From contig DHKI01000011.1 of assembly GCA_002404755.1 (NCBI GenBank), positions 1 through 21,859 of the forward strand: a DNA stretch of 21,859 bases, written 5' to 3'. Positions within the stretch are counted from its first letter, which is position 1; each line of letters begins with the position of its first letter. This DNA comes from Clostridiales bacterium UBA4698 (GTDB taxonomy: Bacteria; Bacillota; Clostridia; TANB77; UBA1234). Shown here piece by piece: positions 14,837-21,859 of the stretch. The notes below the pieces were generated by a model. It was not told the origin of the DNA. It saw nothing but the letters and a program-made list of their open reading frames with translations, and ran no database searches. Position numbers and translations under genes: made by a program.

Positions 14837-16324
14837 TTACCAAGCATACATTGTTTTATCTTTTGGTGCTGGCAACTTTGTTACAAGCTCTTTTACAACT
14901 TCTCTATCATCAAAATGATGTTTTTCACCATTTATCTCTTGATATGTTTCATGACCTTTTCCAGCAATTAAAATCAAATCACCTTTTTCAGCTTTTCTAA
15001 GTGCATGCTCGATTGCCTTTTTTCTATCTACTATTACTTTATACTTTCCGTTTGTCTTTTTCATACCTTCTTCGATTTGTCTAATTATTTCTTCAGGCTT
15101 TTCTGATCTTGGATTATCAGAAGTAATTACTGTGTATCCGGCAAGTTTACCTGCTATTTCACCCATCATAGGACGTTTTGCAGTATCTCTATCTCCTCCA
15201 CATCCAAATACACAAATTATTTTTCCCTTTGTATAAACTTTTGAAGCCTTCAAAATATTTTCTAAACTATCTGGTGTATGAGCGTAATCTACAATTACAG
15301 TAAAGTTTCTTGTTGTAGGAACAACTTCCGATCTTCCTGGAACTTTTACATTTTCAAGACCAGCTAAAACATCTTCAACTCCTGCACCAAGTCTTATCGA
15401 AACACAAATCGCTGCCAATGCATTATATACCGTGAATCTTCCTGGTATATCAACTTTTATTCTTTGAATTACTTTATTAAACGGCATTTTGAAATCTGAA
15501 TAACTATTAGTAATAATTATATCTCTTGCAGATACAAACGGATTATTATCTATGCCATACGTTGTAATAGGACAAGCTACCATATCCATAAGTTTCTTTG
15601 CATACATATCATCACAGTTAACAAATCCTTCTTTACACATTGTGAATAATTTCGCTTTTGCGGCTAAATAATTATCAAATGTTTTGTGGAAGTCTAAGTG
15701 ATCTTGTGTCAAATTAGTAAATACACCAATATCAAAATCTATTCCCCATACCCTGTCTAATGCAAGTGAATGAGAAGAAACTTCCATTACTGCCACATCG
15801 CATTTGTTATTTACCATTTCTCTAAACATTCTTTGCAAATCCAAACTCTCTGGTGACGTTCTTTCTGACTCATAACATTTATCGCCAACATAATTAGCAA
15901 TTGTTCCAATCAATCCAACCTTTTTACCTGCATGTTCTAGTATAGACTTTATCATATATGTTGTTGTTGTTTTTCCTTTTGTACCAGTTACACCAACAAC
16001 CTTTAATTCTCTTGTTGGGTTACCATAGAAGTTACAAGCAACCATCGGCAAAAATTTTCTTGTATCTTTGCTAAACACAACTGTAATTCCTTCTGGAATC
16101 ATTCCTGCATCATAAGCACCTTCTTGCATTGCAATAATTTTGGCACCACTTTGAATTGCAGATTCAATATAATTGTGTCCATCCGTTTTGAAACCGACAA
16201 TCGCAACAAACATACCTCCATTTTCAACTTTTCTTGAGTCATAAGCAATACTTGGAACATCAACTTCCAAATCTCCTCTTACCTCAATTTCTTCAATACC
16301 TTTTAAAACCTCTGATAATTTCAT
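14837..16324 (-). CDS. murE: UDP-MurNAc-tripeptide synthetase (meso-diaminopimelate-adding)
   Basis: Cytosolic Mur ligase that adds the third amino acid to UDP-MurNAc-L-Ala-D-Glu, using ATP; 495 residues, full length. The N-terminal domain has SIAYDSRKVENGGMFVAI. The ATP-binding loop is GVTGTKGKTTTTYM (about 108-121), and the central domain has MEVSSHSLALDR and NLTQDHLDFH. The C-terminal domain has VDYAHTPDSLENIL, CGGDRDTAKRPMMGE, the substrate signature DNPR (near residue 400, typical of meso-DAP and not lysine) and GKGHETYQ. It is the first gene after its own promoter, and mraY follows within 20 nt. MurF, often next, is absent. Confidence 0.96.
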   Translation of the reverse strand: MKLSEVLKGIEEIEVRGDLEVDVPSIAYDSRKVENGGMFVAIVGFKTDGHNYIESAIQSGAKIIAMQEGAYDAGMIPEGITVVFSKDTRKFLPMVACNFYGNPTRELKVVGVTGTKGKTTTTYMIKSILEHAGKKVGLIGTIANYVGDKCYESERTSPESLDLQRMFREMVNNKCDVAVMEVSSHSLALDRVWGIDFDIGVFTNLTQDHLDFHKTFDNYLAAKAKLFTMCKEGFVNCDDMYAKKLMDMVACPITTYGIDNNPFVSARDIIITNSYSDFKMPFNKVIQRIKVDIPGRFTVYNALAAICVSIRLGAGVEDVLAGLENVKVPGRSEVVPTTRNFTVIVDYAHTPDSLENILKASKVYTKGKIICVFGCGGDRDTAKRPMMGEIAGKLAGYTVITSDNPRSEKPEEIIRQIEEGMKKTNGKYKVIVDRKKAIEHALRKAEKGDLILIAGKGHETYQEINGEKHHFDDREVVKELVTKLPAPKDKTMYAW

Positions 16325-16393
16325 AATTATCCATCCTTTCTTAGTAGACTACAAACTACTATATAAAAATTAAACTTTTAATATTAATACGAA

Positions 16394-16448
16394 TTTGTAA
16401 TTACAAAACCTCGTATCTCGTGCCACGATATTTTATTCAAAGTGGCAC
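16394..16448 (-). other. Structured murE leader: hairpin plus a 14-bp palindrome
   Basis: The murE leader of about 120 nt has a hairpin at its 5' end (GTGCCAC 16420-16426 with GTGGCAC 16442-16448, 15-nt loop). About 12 nt downstream is the perfect palindrome TTTGTAATTACAAA (16394-16407). No U tract follows the hairpin, so it does not look like a terminator. It may stabilise the mRNA or bind a regulator. Confidence 0.5.
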
Positions 16449-16454
16449 TAAATA

Positions 16455-16483
16455 ATTATAATACACTATATATTTTTATGCAA
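16455..16483 (-). promoter_or_regulatory. murE-mraY-ftsW promoter
   Basis: On the minus strand TTGCAT (16478-16483) and TATAAT (16455-16460) are spaced by exactly 17 nt, in the gap between the PBP gene and murE. The -10 is perfect. This separates murE-mraY-ftsW from the upstream part of the cluster. Confidence 0.7.
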
Positions 16484-16512
16484 GAAATGAACAACCTTTT
16501 AAATCTAATTGA

Positions 16513-18693
16513 CTACTCAACATCGATTCCAACCGGTCTAAATTCAACTCTTACAATAGTGCCTTGCTCTACAGTTGTACCTGCTGGTGGATCCTGAAGA
16601 ATTGACATTCCACTACCAGATATCTTTATATTCAAGTGCTTATCTGATAACTTCTTAGTTGCTGTAACAATATCCATATTCTTTACATCTGGAACTGTAG
16701 TATTAAATCTAGTATCATTTCCTTGTAGATATAATTTAACAAGTGATTTCTCATTTAATTGTTCCTTTGCAACTGGCATTTGTGCCGTTACAATTTGATT
16801 TAAATCAGAGCTATCAACATCATACTTTAATCCGACACCATTCAACATTCTGATTGCTTCACCAACAGTTCTATTCGTTACATCAGGAACCTCAATTTTC
16901 TTTGTCGCTTCAGACGTCTCATAGCTCTTCGGTATCTCCAAATATTCAAATACTTCAGTTAAAATATTTGATACAACTGGAGCAGCAACAGCACCGCCAG
17001 AATGTCCTTGACTACCTCTTGGATTTGCTATACTAAGCATTATTGCAATCTGAGGATTTTCAACTGGTGCAACAGCTACGAATGATGCTGTATATGTTTT
17101 CGCATTACCTCTACCTTGCTCAGCTGTACTTGTTTTTCCAGCAACGTAATATCCTTCTACTTTACCATTTCTTCCTGTACCATCAGAAACAACACTCTTC
17201 ATCATATCTAATACTTTCTCAGATGTCGTTTTTGAAAATACTTGTTTAACAACAACTGGTTCATTGGATTGAACCACATTGCCCTCTTTATCTTTTATCT
17301 CTTTTACAATTCTAGGTCTCATCAGATTACCACCATTGGTTAAAGTGCATATAGTGTTTAACATGTTTAATTGTGTTAATGTAAAACCTTGACCAAATGC
17401 AGCAGAAGCAAGTGTGGAATCTGTTACATCGGATATTTTATGTATAACTCCATTTACCTCTCCAGGTAAGTCTGCACCTGTTTTTTTAGCTACACCAAGG
17501 GCCGATAAATAATTGTAATACGTACTCTTACCTAAGCTCAATGCAATTCCCATAAATGCTGGGTTGCAAGAATTCATAAGTGCCGTTCTCAAACTTTGAC
17601 TGCCATGCGGATTATAATATCTCCAACATTTCATTTTCCAACCTTCTATATTTAGGAAACCTGCACAATTAAATTGTACTTTATCCACATCATAAGTGAT
17701 TCCTTCTTCAAGAGCAATCGCTGCTGTCACTGTCTTGAAAACAGAACCTGGTTCAAATGCATCAGTTACTGTTCTATTCTTCCATAAATTTTGTAAAGCT
17801 GTTGTTCTTTCTGCAGAAGTCATTGTATCCCACTTAGCAGAAAGTTCCTCTGTTGATGGTGCAAACGGTTGATTTGGATCATATGACGGAGCCGTTGCCA
17901 TCGCTAAAATATCTCCATTTTGAGGATTCATAACAACACATGAAGCATAATCAACTGGGGCATTGTCTTCAATTGCTTGGGCTAAATATTTTTCAACAAT
18001 ATATTGTATCATTTCATCTACCGTTAAGACTAAATTTAAACCATCTTCTGGCGGAATATATTTTTCATCATTTAGCGGTAGTTCATTACCATTCGCATCT
18101 GTGCCAATAACCAATTGACCTGCTACACCTTTTAAAATACTTTCATATTGATTTTCTAGTCCCTCTAGTCCGTTATTGTCTGTTCCACAAAAACCTAGAA
18201 CTTGTGATAACAACTTTCCATTTGGATAATACCTTTTCGTATCTTCGTAAATATTTATTCCTTTTATCTTTTCTTCAGAGATCCACTTTCTTACTTTGTC
18301 TGTAACCTCTTTATCAAGCTTTTTAGCAATTATCTCGTCCGCACTATTTTTCTTAGTCTTTGCAAGTACAGTTTCATAATCTAAATTTAATATTTCAGAA
18401 AGCCCCTTTGCTGTTTTTTCTTTATCACCACTTTTAATTTTCTTAGGTGTAATACTTATAGTCTCAACCGTAATGCTCTCAGCAAGCACAGTGCCATTTC
18501 TATCATATATAACACCTCTCTTAGGACTGATTGTTCTATTTTTTGTTTGCTGATTATATGCAGCTTCTTTTAGTTCTTTTCCTCTAACAATCTGCCAATA
18601 AAATAATTTGCCAACTATGTACACCATAAAAACAGCGAATAAAACTAACAAAGTTATAACTCTTTTTTTATTTTGAATCTTTGCTTTTGACAT
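16513..18693 (-). CDS. Class B penicillin-binding protein with two PASTA domains (PbpB/SpoVD/FtsI type)
   Basis: Septal peptidoglycan transpeptidase, 726 residues. It has a short cytosolic tail, one transmembrane helix (about 12-34), a PBP dimerisation domain (SPKRGVIYDRNGTVLAES), and a transpeptidase domain with the three active-site motifs: SVFK (nucleophile near Ser317), SCN, and KTS in VAGKTSTAEQG. Two PASTA domains follow (IEVPDVTNRTVGEAIRML..., VPDVKNMDIVTATKKL...). Two PASTA domains resemble B. subtilis PbpB more than SpoVD, but the family cannot be split by eye, so I give no symbol. It normally partners FtsW, encoded three genes downstream. The start at 18693 has GAGGTGAT about 10 nt upstream. 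It has its own likely promoter (18730-18759). Confidence 0.95.
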   Translation of the reverse strand: MSKAKIQNKKRVITLLVLFAVFMVYIVGKLFYWQIVRGKELKEAAYNQQTKNRTISPKRGVIYDRNGTVLAESITVETISITPKKIKSGDKEKTAKGLSEILNLDYETVLAKTKKNSADEIIAKKLDKEVTDKVRKWISEEKIKGINIYEDTKRYYPNGKLLSQVLGFCGTDNNGLEGLENQYESILKGVAGQLVIGTDANGNELPLNDEKYIPPEDGLNLVLTVDEMIQYIVEKYLAQAIEDNAPVDYASCVVMNPQNGDILAMATAPSYDPNQPFAPSTEELSAKWDTMTSAERTTALQNLWKNRTVTDAFEPGSVFKTVTAAIALEEGITYDVDKVQFNCAGFLNIEGWKMKCWRYYNPHGSQSLRTALMNSCNPAFMGIALSLGKSTYYNYLSALGVAKKTGADLPGEVNGVIHKISDVTDSTLASAAFGQGFTLTQLNMLNTICTLTNGGNLMRPRIVKEIKDKEGNVVQSNEPVVVKQVFSKTTSEKVLDMMKSVVSDGTGRNGKVEGYYVAGKTSTAEQGRGNAKTYTASFVAVAPVENPQIAIMLSIANPRGSQGHSGGAVAAPVVSNILTEVFEYLEIPKSYETSEATKKIEVPDVTNRTVGEAIRMLNGVGLKYDVDSSDLNQIVTAQMPVAKEQLNEKSLVKLYLQGNDTRFNTTVPDVKNMDIVTATKKLSDKHLNIKISGSGMSILQDPPAGTTVEQGTIVRVEFRPVGIDVE

Positions 18694-18729
18694 CTAAAGT
18701 ATATCACCTCTTTTTCACACTATTTATAT

Positions 18730-18759
18730 ATTATACTACTTTCATTTTTATTACAACAA
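18730..18759 (-). promoter_or_regulatory. Likely promoter of the PBP gene
   Basis: On the minus strand a perfect TATAAT (18730-18735) is preceded by TTGTTG (18754-18759) at 18 nt. It lies between the large hairpin and the PBP start, so the PBP gene can be transcribed independently of ftsL. Confidence 0.5.
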
Positions 18760-18762
18760 CAA

Positions 18763-18821
18763 TATAAGCAAGAAACATAAGTAAAATGTCATGCATTAAT
18801 AACTTAGGTTTCTTGCTTATA
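18763..18821 (-). terminator. Long hairpin after the ftsL-like gene (terminator or processing site)
   Basis: A 20-position stem with one mismatch (18763-18782 against 18802-18821, core TATAAGCAAGAAAC) and a 19-nt loop starts 3 nt past the ftsL stop. The minus-strand tail is TTGTTGTTGT, a poor U tract, so termination may be partial. An RNase processing hairpin is an alternative. Confidence 0.6.
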
Positions 18822-18824
18822 CAT

Positions 18825-19571
18825 TTAATCCAATATTTTTAGTAATCCATTTAAGATTTTTGTAAAAACTCCTTCTTCCTCTTCCTCTTTTATCTCTATT
18901 GGTGTCGTTATTTTATCTTGTTTTTTTACATTAATCTTTTGTATTTGTGAATCTTTAGGCTTTTGCATTCCAAGTTGATATTTAGCATAATTCTCAATAT
19001 ATGCAAGATCTGTTTCTTTTTGAATATTAGACTCTATCTGTGCATTCACAGTTTGCTTTTTCTTTAAACTATCCTTTAAATCATTTACTTCATTAAAAGC
19101 CTCATTAATACATGAATATCTGTAGCACACTAAAAAAAGCATTCCGAATATTATTGAGGCAACAAAAGTATTTTTCAACATCTCTTTCACCTTTGCCTTT
19201 TGCTTTGCAACTTCTCTTGCCTTAAGATTACTCTTTGGTTTCTTCAATTTCATTTCGCTCGGTTTTGCAAATGTCTTTTCTTTTCTGGTATTTGAAAGCA
19301 AATATTCATCTTTCGAAAATTCACGTTTTTTGCCAGCATTAACTTTTTTGGTCGCAGGACGTGTTGTTTTTTTAGTTCCAATAAAATCATCGCCCATTGC
19401 AATTCTAGTAGCCTGTTTTGTAGCCTCACGTGTTGGATTTGTTTTTATTGTCATAGTTTGAACTTGCTTAGTTTTTTTTGAAACAGCAGAAGAAGGCACC
19501 GCCTTTTTGGCTGTACCTTGACGTGATCTTGCATATTCATAATAATCGTACTCCTGCTTTAATGCTGGCAT
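18825..19571 (-). CDS. ftsL: FtsL/DivIC-like cell division protein
   Basis: Predicted bitopic divisome protein of 248 residues. It has a long, very basic cytosolic N-terminus (about 130 residues rich in Lys, Thr and Ala), one transmembrane helix (TFVASIIFGMLFLVCY, about residues 135-152), then an extracellular coiled coil (NEVNDLKDSLKKKQTVNAQIESNIQKE) and the AKYQLGMQKP segment typical of FtsL/DivIC. A charged tail ends it. Length and tail exceed the classic 90-120 residues, mainly through the N-terminus. Position between rsmH and the PBP gene is the standard ftsL place and supports the call. The ATG follows AAAGGGG at 6 nt. FtsL and DivIC are hard to tell apart without alignment. Confidence 0.8.
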   Translation of the reverse strand: MPALKQEYDYYEYARSRQGTAKKAVPSSAVSKKTKQVQTMTIKTNPTREATKQATRIAMGDDFIGTKKTTRPATKKVNAGKKREFSKDEYLLSNTRKEKTFAKPSEMKLKKPKSNLKAREVAKQKAKVKEMLKNTFVASIIFGMLFLVCYRYSCINEAFNEVNDLKDSLKKKQTVNAQIESNIQKETDLAYIENYAKYQLGMQKPKDSQIQKINVKKQDKITTPIEIKEEEEEGVFTKILNGLLKILD

Positions 19572-19666
19572 CTCATACCCCTTTCAATTATATAAAAACA
19601 CAATAATTAATTTCTTATATCAAACAAATATTTCAAATCCTCATATCTACGTAATTCTATCTTTAA

Positions 19667-20596
19667 TTATGCTTCTATTTTTCTTTCAAAAACTCTAAGC
19701 TTTGCACTCTTTGAACGAGGATTTCTTATCATTTCCTCTTCACTAGGTACAATCGGTTTCTTAGTAATTATTTTACCGTATGATTTATATCCACAAACAC
19801 ATTTAGGAAAATCTTTCGGACAAGTACATCTGCCCTCATACTCTATAAAAGTATTCTTCACAATTCTATCCTCCAACGAATGGAATGTTATAATGCAAAG
19901 CCTTCCGCCATCATTTAAAGAAAGTATTGCATCTTCAATTGCCTTTTTCAAATCTTTAAGCTCTCCATTCACTTCGATTCTTAATGCCTGAAAAATTCTC
20001 TTAAATGAATCTACGGTATTTTTAGGTACTGCTTCTCTTATTATATCTGCAAGTTCAAATGTTGTTTCAATCTTTTTCTTTTCTCTCACACTAATTATTT
20101 TACTAGCAATTTTCTTTGAAAACTTTTCTTCGCCATATTCGAAAAAAATCTTTTCAAGTTCCTCTTTTGTATAATTATTAACTATATATTCAGCGTCGAT
20201 ATCTTGTTCACGATTCATACGCATATCTAACCTAGCATCTTTGGTGTAACTAAAACCTCTTTCCGGTTCATCAATTTGATAAGACGAAACACCTAAATCA
20301 AGTAAAATCCCATCAACCAATTTAACATCTAAAGAATCCAAGTGGGCTCGTATATTCTCATGATTTCCCCATACATAAGTCACATTTGAATATTTCTCCA
20401 ATCGCTTTTTACTAGCAGCAAGAGCATCTTGGTCGCGGTCAATTCCTATAAGCCTTCCAGAAGGATTTAGACGTTCAACAATTCTTGAAGAATGTCCAGC
20501 ACCGCCAATTGTACCATCAACATATATTCCATTTGGTTTAATATTCAAATTTTCTAAACACTCTTTAAGCATTATTGGTTCATGTTTAAACTCCAT
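19667..20596 (-). CDS. rsmH: 16S rRNA (cytosine(1402)-N(4))-methyltransferase
   Basis: SAM-dependent enzyme (formerly MraW) that N4-methylates C1402 in the ribosomal decoding centre; 309 residues, typical. Motifs are HEPIMLKECLENL, the SAM-binding VDGTIGGAGHSSRI, GILLDLGVSSYQID, GFSYTKDARLDMRM, and ITFHSLEDRIVK near the C-terminus. The start is taken at ATG 20596, 6 nt after AAGGTG, in preference to the TTG one codon upstream. In most relatives it directly follows mraZ; here 483 bp and a strong hairpin lie between. Confidence 0.96.
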   Translation of the reverse strand: MEFKHEPIMLKECLENLNIKPNGIYVDGTIGGAGHSSRIVERLNPSGRLIGIDRDQDALAASKKRLEKYSNVTYVWGNHENIRAHLDSLDVKLVDGILLDLGVSSYQIDEPERGFSYTKDARLDMRMNREQDIDAEYIVNNYTKEELEKIFFEYGEEKFSKKIASKIISVREKKKIETTFELADIIREAVPKNTVDSFKRIFQALRIEVNGELKDLKKAIEDAILSLNDGGRLCIITFHSLEDRIVKNTFIEYEGRCTCPKDFPKCVCGYKSYGKIITKKPIVPSEEEMIRNPRSKSAKLRVFERKIEA

Positions 20597-20656
20597 CAAT
20601 TACACCTTCATAAAATAAACTAAAATATAAATTCAATTAATCATGTCTTGTACAGA

Positions 20657-20686
20657 TTTATAAAACTAAATATACACATATTGCAA
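20657..20686 (-). promoter_or_regulatory. Possible rsmH promoter
   Basis: On the minus strand TTGCAA (20681-20686) and TATAAA (20657-20662) are 18 nt apart, about 60 nt upstream of the rsmH ATG. In such AT-rich DNA this is only suggestive. Confidence 0.35.
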
Positions 20687-20842
20687 AGTAATTAAAATTG
20701 TAGCTATATGTAATACTCTATGTTCATGATTATTATGGCACAACCACTAAAAACTAATTAAAACTGTAACTATTTATAAGAGTAAATCATTCCATAATGC
20801 ACTCTCTACAAATCATTGCATTAATTGAATTATTAAAGAATT

Positions 20843-20864
20843 AGCGGTCACAAGCGTGACCGCT
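20843..20864. terminator. Strong hairpin between mraZ and rsmH
   Basis: A perfect 9-bp GC-rich stem, AGCGGTCAC (20843-20851) / GTGACCGCT (20856-20864), has a 4-nt loop AAGC. AAGAA and TTCTT can pair outside it. The + side continues TTTTCTT and the minus side AATTCTTTAAT, so it may work in either direction. For mraZ it would end or weaken read-through into rsmH. Confidence 0.65.
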
Positions 20865-21082
20865 TTTCTTAACTTTAAAATCCTCTCTTATCCTTTGTAC
20901 ACTTGTAAACTTTTCATTAGTAACTTAAATAGCAAAGCTATTTTTTTCATATGTAAATATATTTTGCCATGCAATTTTGATTCTTCTTTAGTATTTAAAA
21001 ATTTATCTTTTGTATTTTTTCTTCATCTTTTGTAAATCAATCTTTTCATCTTATGTAACTATTTAAAAAGGTTTTAGCCTAA

Positions 21083-21511
21083 TTAAATTCCAAGCATAGA
21101 CATCTTTTCTGCAATGTCATCAGAATCTTGTTCTTCATTATAAGCTTCCCATTTTTCTTTGCTCCAAATCTCGATTCTAGTTGAAACACCGATAACAACC
21201 ACATCTTTTATAAGCGATGCGTGCTCTCTAAGATTGTTGGTTATCAAAATTCTTCCCTGTGCATCGAGCTCGCACTCAATTGCACTTGAAAAAAAGAATC
21301 TGGTAAAATTTCTAGCATCTTTGCTCGTTATTAAAGGTAAAGTTTTGATTTTCTCTTCAATTCCTTTCCATTCATCGATAGAATAACCGTAGAGACAACC
21401 ATCAAAGCCCTTGGTAACAACAAACCTCTCACCAAGCTCACTTCTGAACTTAGCCGGAATAATCATTCTGCCCTTTGCATCGATAGTATGTGAATACTCA
21501 CCAATTAGCAT
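21083..21511 (-). CDS. mraZ: MraZ transcriptional regulator of the dcw cluster
   Basis: DNA-binding protein that controls its own dcw operon; 142 residues from ATG 21511, the usual length. The ATG is chosen because AAGGAGG lies 7 nt upstream and the protein then starts MLIGEYSHTIDAKGR, as in the family. An upstream GTG at 21535 would run through the operator. It has two AbrB-like swapped-hairpin domains: TIDAKGRMIIPAKFR (about 9-23) and ELDAQGRILITNNLR in the second half, with RNFTRFFFSSA between them. Repeats typical of a MraZ operator lie just upstream. Confidence 0.95.
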   Translation of the reverse strand: MLIGEYSHTIDAKGRMIIPAKFRSELGERFVVTKGFDGCLYGYSIDEWKGIEEKIKTLPLITSKDARNFTRFFFSSAIECELDAQGRILITNNLREHASLIKDVVVIGVSTRIEIWSKEKWEAYNEEQDSDDIAEKMSMLGI

Positions 21512-21531
21512 AACGATTCCTCCTTTCGGTT

Positions 21532-21555
21532 CCACTTTCCACCACTTTTCCCCAC
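21532..21555 (-). promoter_or_regulatory. MraZ operator: three GTGG repeats at 10-bp spacing
   Basis: On the minus strand GTGG occurs at 21555-21552, 21545-21542 and 21535-21532, each followed by a purine run and exactly 10 bp apart, i.e. one helical turn. MraZ is known to bind TGGGN-like repeats with this period at its own promoter. The repeats lie between the promoter and the ribosome site. Confidence 0.8.
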
Positions 21556-21565
21556 CTTCGAATAA

Positions 21566-21594
21566 ATTTTAATATATATTAATGAGAAAAGCAA
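21566..21594 (-). promoter_or_regulatory. mraZ promoter
   Basis: On the minus strand TTGCTT (21589-21594) and TAAAAT (21566-21571) have a 17-nt spacer. Transcription would start just upstream of the first GTGG repeat, so bound MraZ would block it. Confidence 0.65.
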
Positions 21595-21859
21595 GCCTTT
21601 TTCAAAAAAAATACATAATTTGTTAATAATATTTTTAATTATTGCATATTATTAGCATCCATATTATACATATTGATTAGATCCGGCATAAAAATATTAA
21701 ATTTACTTGCCAGATAAAAGGCATATACAATTGTAATTTTATTATCACAATATAAAAAATATCCCTTTTACTTACAGATTAAACAGTAATCTGCACATAA
21801 AAAGGTATTGCTTCATTGTAATTTCATCGACGAAACAAAAATACCTCTTCTACCTACAG
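21595..21859. other. Non-coding region upstream of mraZ with a terminator-like hairpin
   Basis: I see no gene. The stem CAGATTA (21775-21781) / TAATCTG (21787-21793), with a 5-nt loop, is flanked by partly complementary CCTTTTA and TAAAAAGG. On the minus strand ATATTTTTT follows about 12 nt later, so this may terminate a leftward gene beyond the right edge. AGGTATT (21803-21809) and AATACCT (near 21839-21845) could also pair, an alternative fold. No known riboswitch core is recognised. Confidence 0.4.

Larger units (their letters stand above)
20597..21082. other. Long mraZ-rsmH intergenic region with no gene
   Basis: This stretch holds no credible protein gene; the longest small frames (up to about 20 codons) lack ribosome sites. 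It contains a strong hairpin (20843-20864) and a possible rsmH promoter. Near mraZ it has a purine-rich minus-strand tract with three loose copies of AAAAGAT (about 21000-21050). I recognise no known RNA family. Confidence 0.6.

Noticed and set aside
16420..16448. GTGCCAC/GTGGCAC hairpin as a terminator of the PBP gene
   Set aside because: No U tract follows it on the minus strand, and it lies downstream of a good promoter, so it belongs to the murE leader.
21595..21859. Known riboswitch or T-box upstream of mraZ
   Set aside because: The hairpins lack any conserved core I recognise (no T-box bulge sequence, no c-di-GMP, SAM or TPP core), and part of the region probably ends an upstream gene.

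Overview
The window is AT-rich, apparently chromosomal DNA. It suggests an uncultured Clostridia-like member of the Bacillota (Firmicutes). The reasons are near-perfect AGGAGG ribosome binding sites, TTGACA/TATAAT promoters, a mraZ-rsmH-ftsL-pbp(PASTA)-murE-mraY-ftsW division and cell wall (dcw) cluster, a MurE with the meso-diaminopimelate signature, and a PHP-domain DnaE. I see no phage genes, insertion sequences or CRISPR arrays.

Layout from left to right. 46-3168 (-) is a secreted protein of unknown function with a seven-fold PTPTPDE-type repeat. 3268-5016 (-) and 5241-7046 (-) are paralogous membrane-anchored proteins with C-terminal BamE/SmpA-like motifs. Between them, on the + strand, lies a complete tRNA-Asn(GUU) unit with its own promoter and terminator. 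7110-10640 (-) is dnaE, divergent from dxs (10753-12594, +) with back-to-back promoters. A bidirectional terminator separates dxs from the dcw cluster. That cluster runs leftward from 21511 to 12645: mraZ, rsmH, ftsL-like, PASTA penicillin-binding protein, murE, mraY, ftsW. Together these genes methylate 16S rRNA, assemble the divisome and make, carry and cross-link peptidoglycan precursor.

The main discovery is in mraY and ftsW. Neither can be read in one frame. ftsW needs two +1 shifts and mraY one, and with them both give complete, normal proteins. All three shifts fall at the same signature: a codon NTT (CTT, ATT, CTT) followed by CGG, where the C is skipped and GGN is read as a conserved glycine. 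Scanning by eye all the other reading frames (about 6,700 codons in 12 genes), I found no other in-frame CGG, whereas CGT, CGC and CGA are ordinary arginine codons. I infer that CGG is unassigned or starved in this organism (an inosine-34 tRNA-Arg reads CGU/CGC/CGA but not CGG). It would then act as a +1 frameshift signal, much like the CUU-UGA site of prfB but with a sense codon in place of the stop. Two consecutive membrane-protein genes of the lipid II pathway are affected.

Other points are: no ATG for ftsW despite a perfect Shine-Dalgarno; a three-repeat MraZ operator at the mraZ promoter; an unusually split dcw cluster (483 bp with a hairpin between mraZ and rsmH, a 20-bp-stem hairpin before the PBP gene, a separate murE promoter with a structured leader); and the absence of murF and murD from their usual places. 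All of this was read by eye without searches. Family names rest on recognised motifs.
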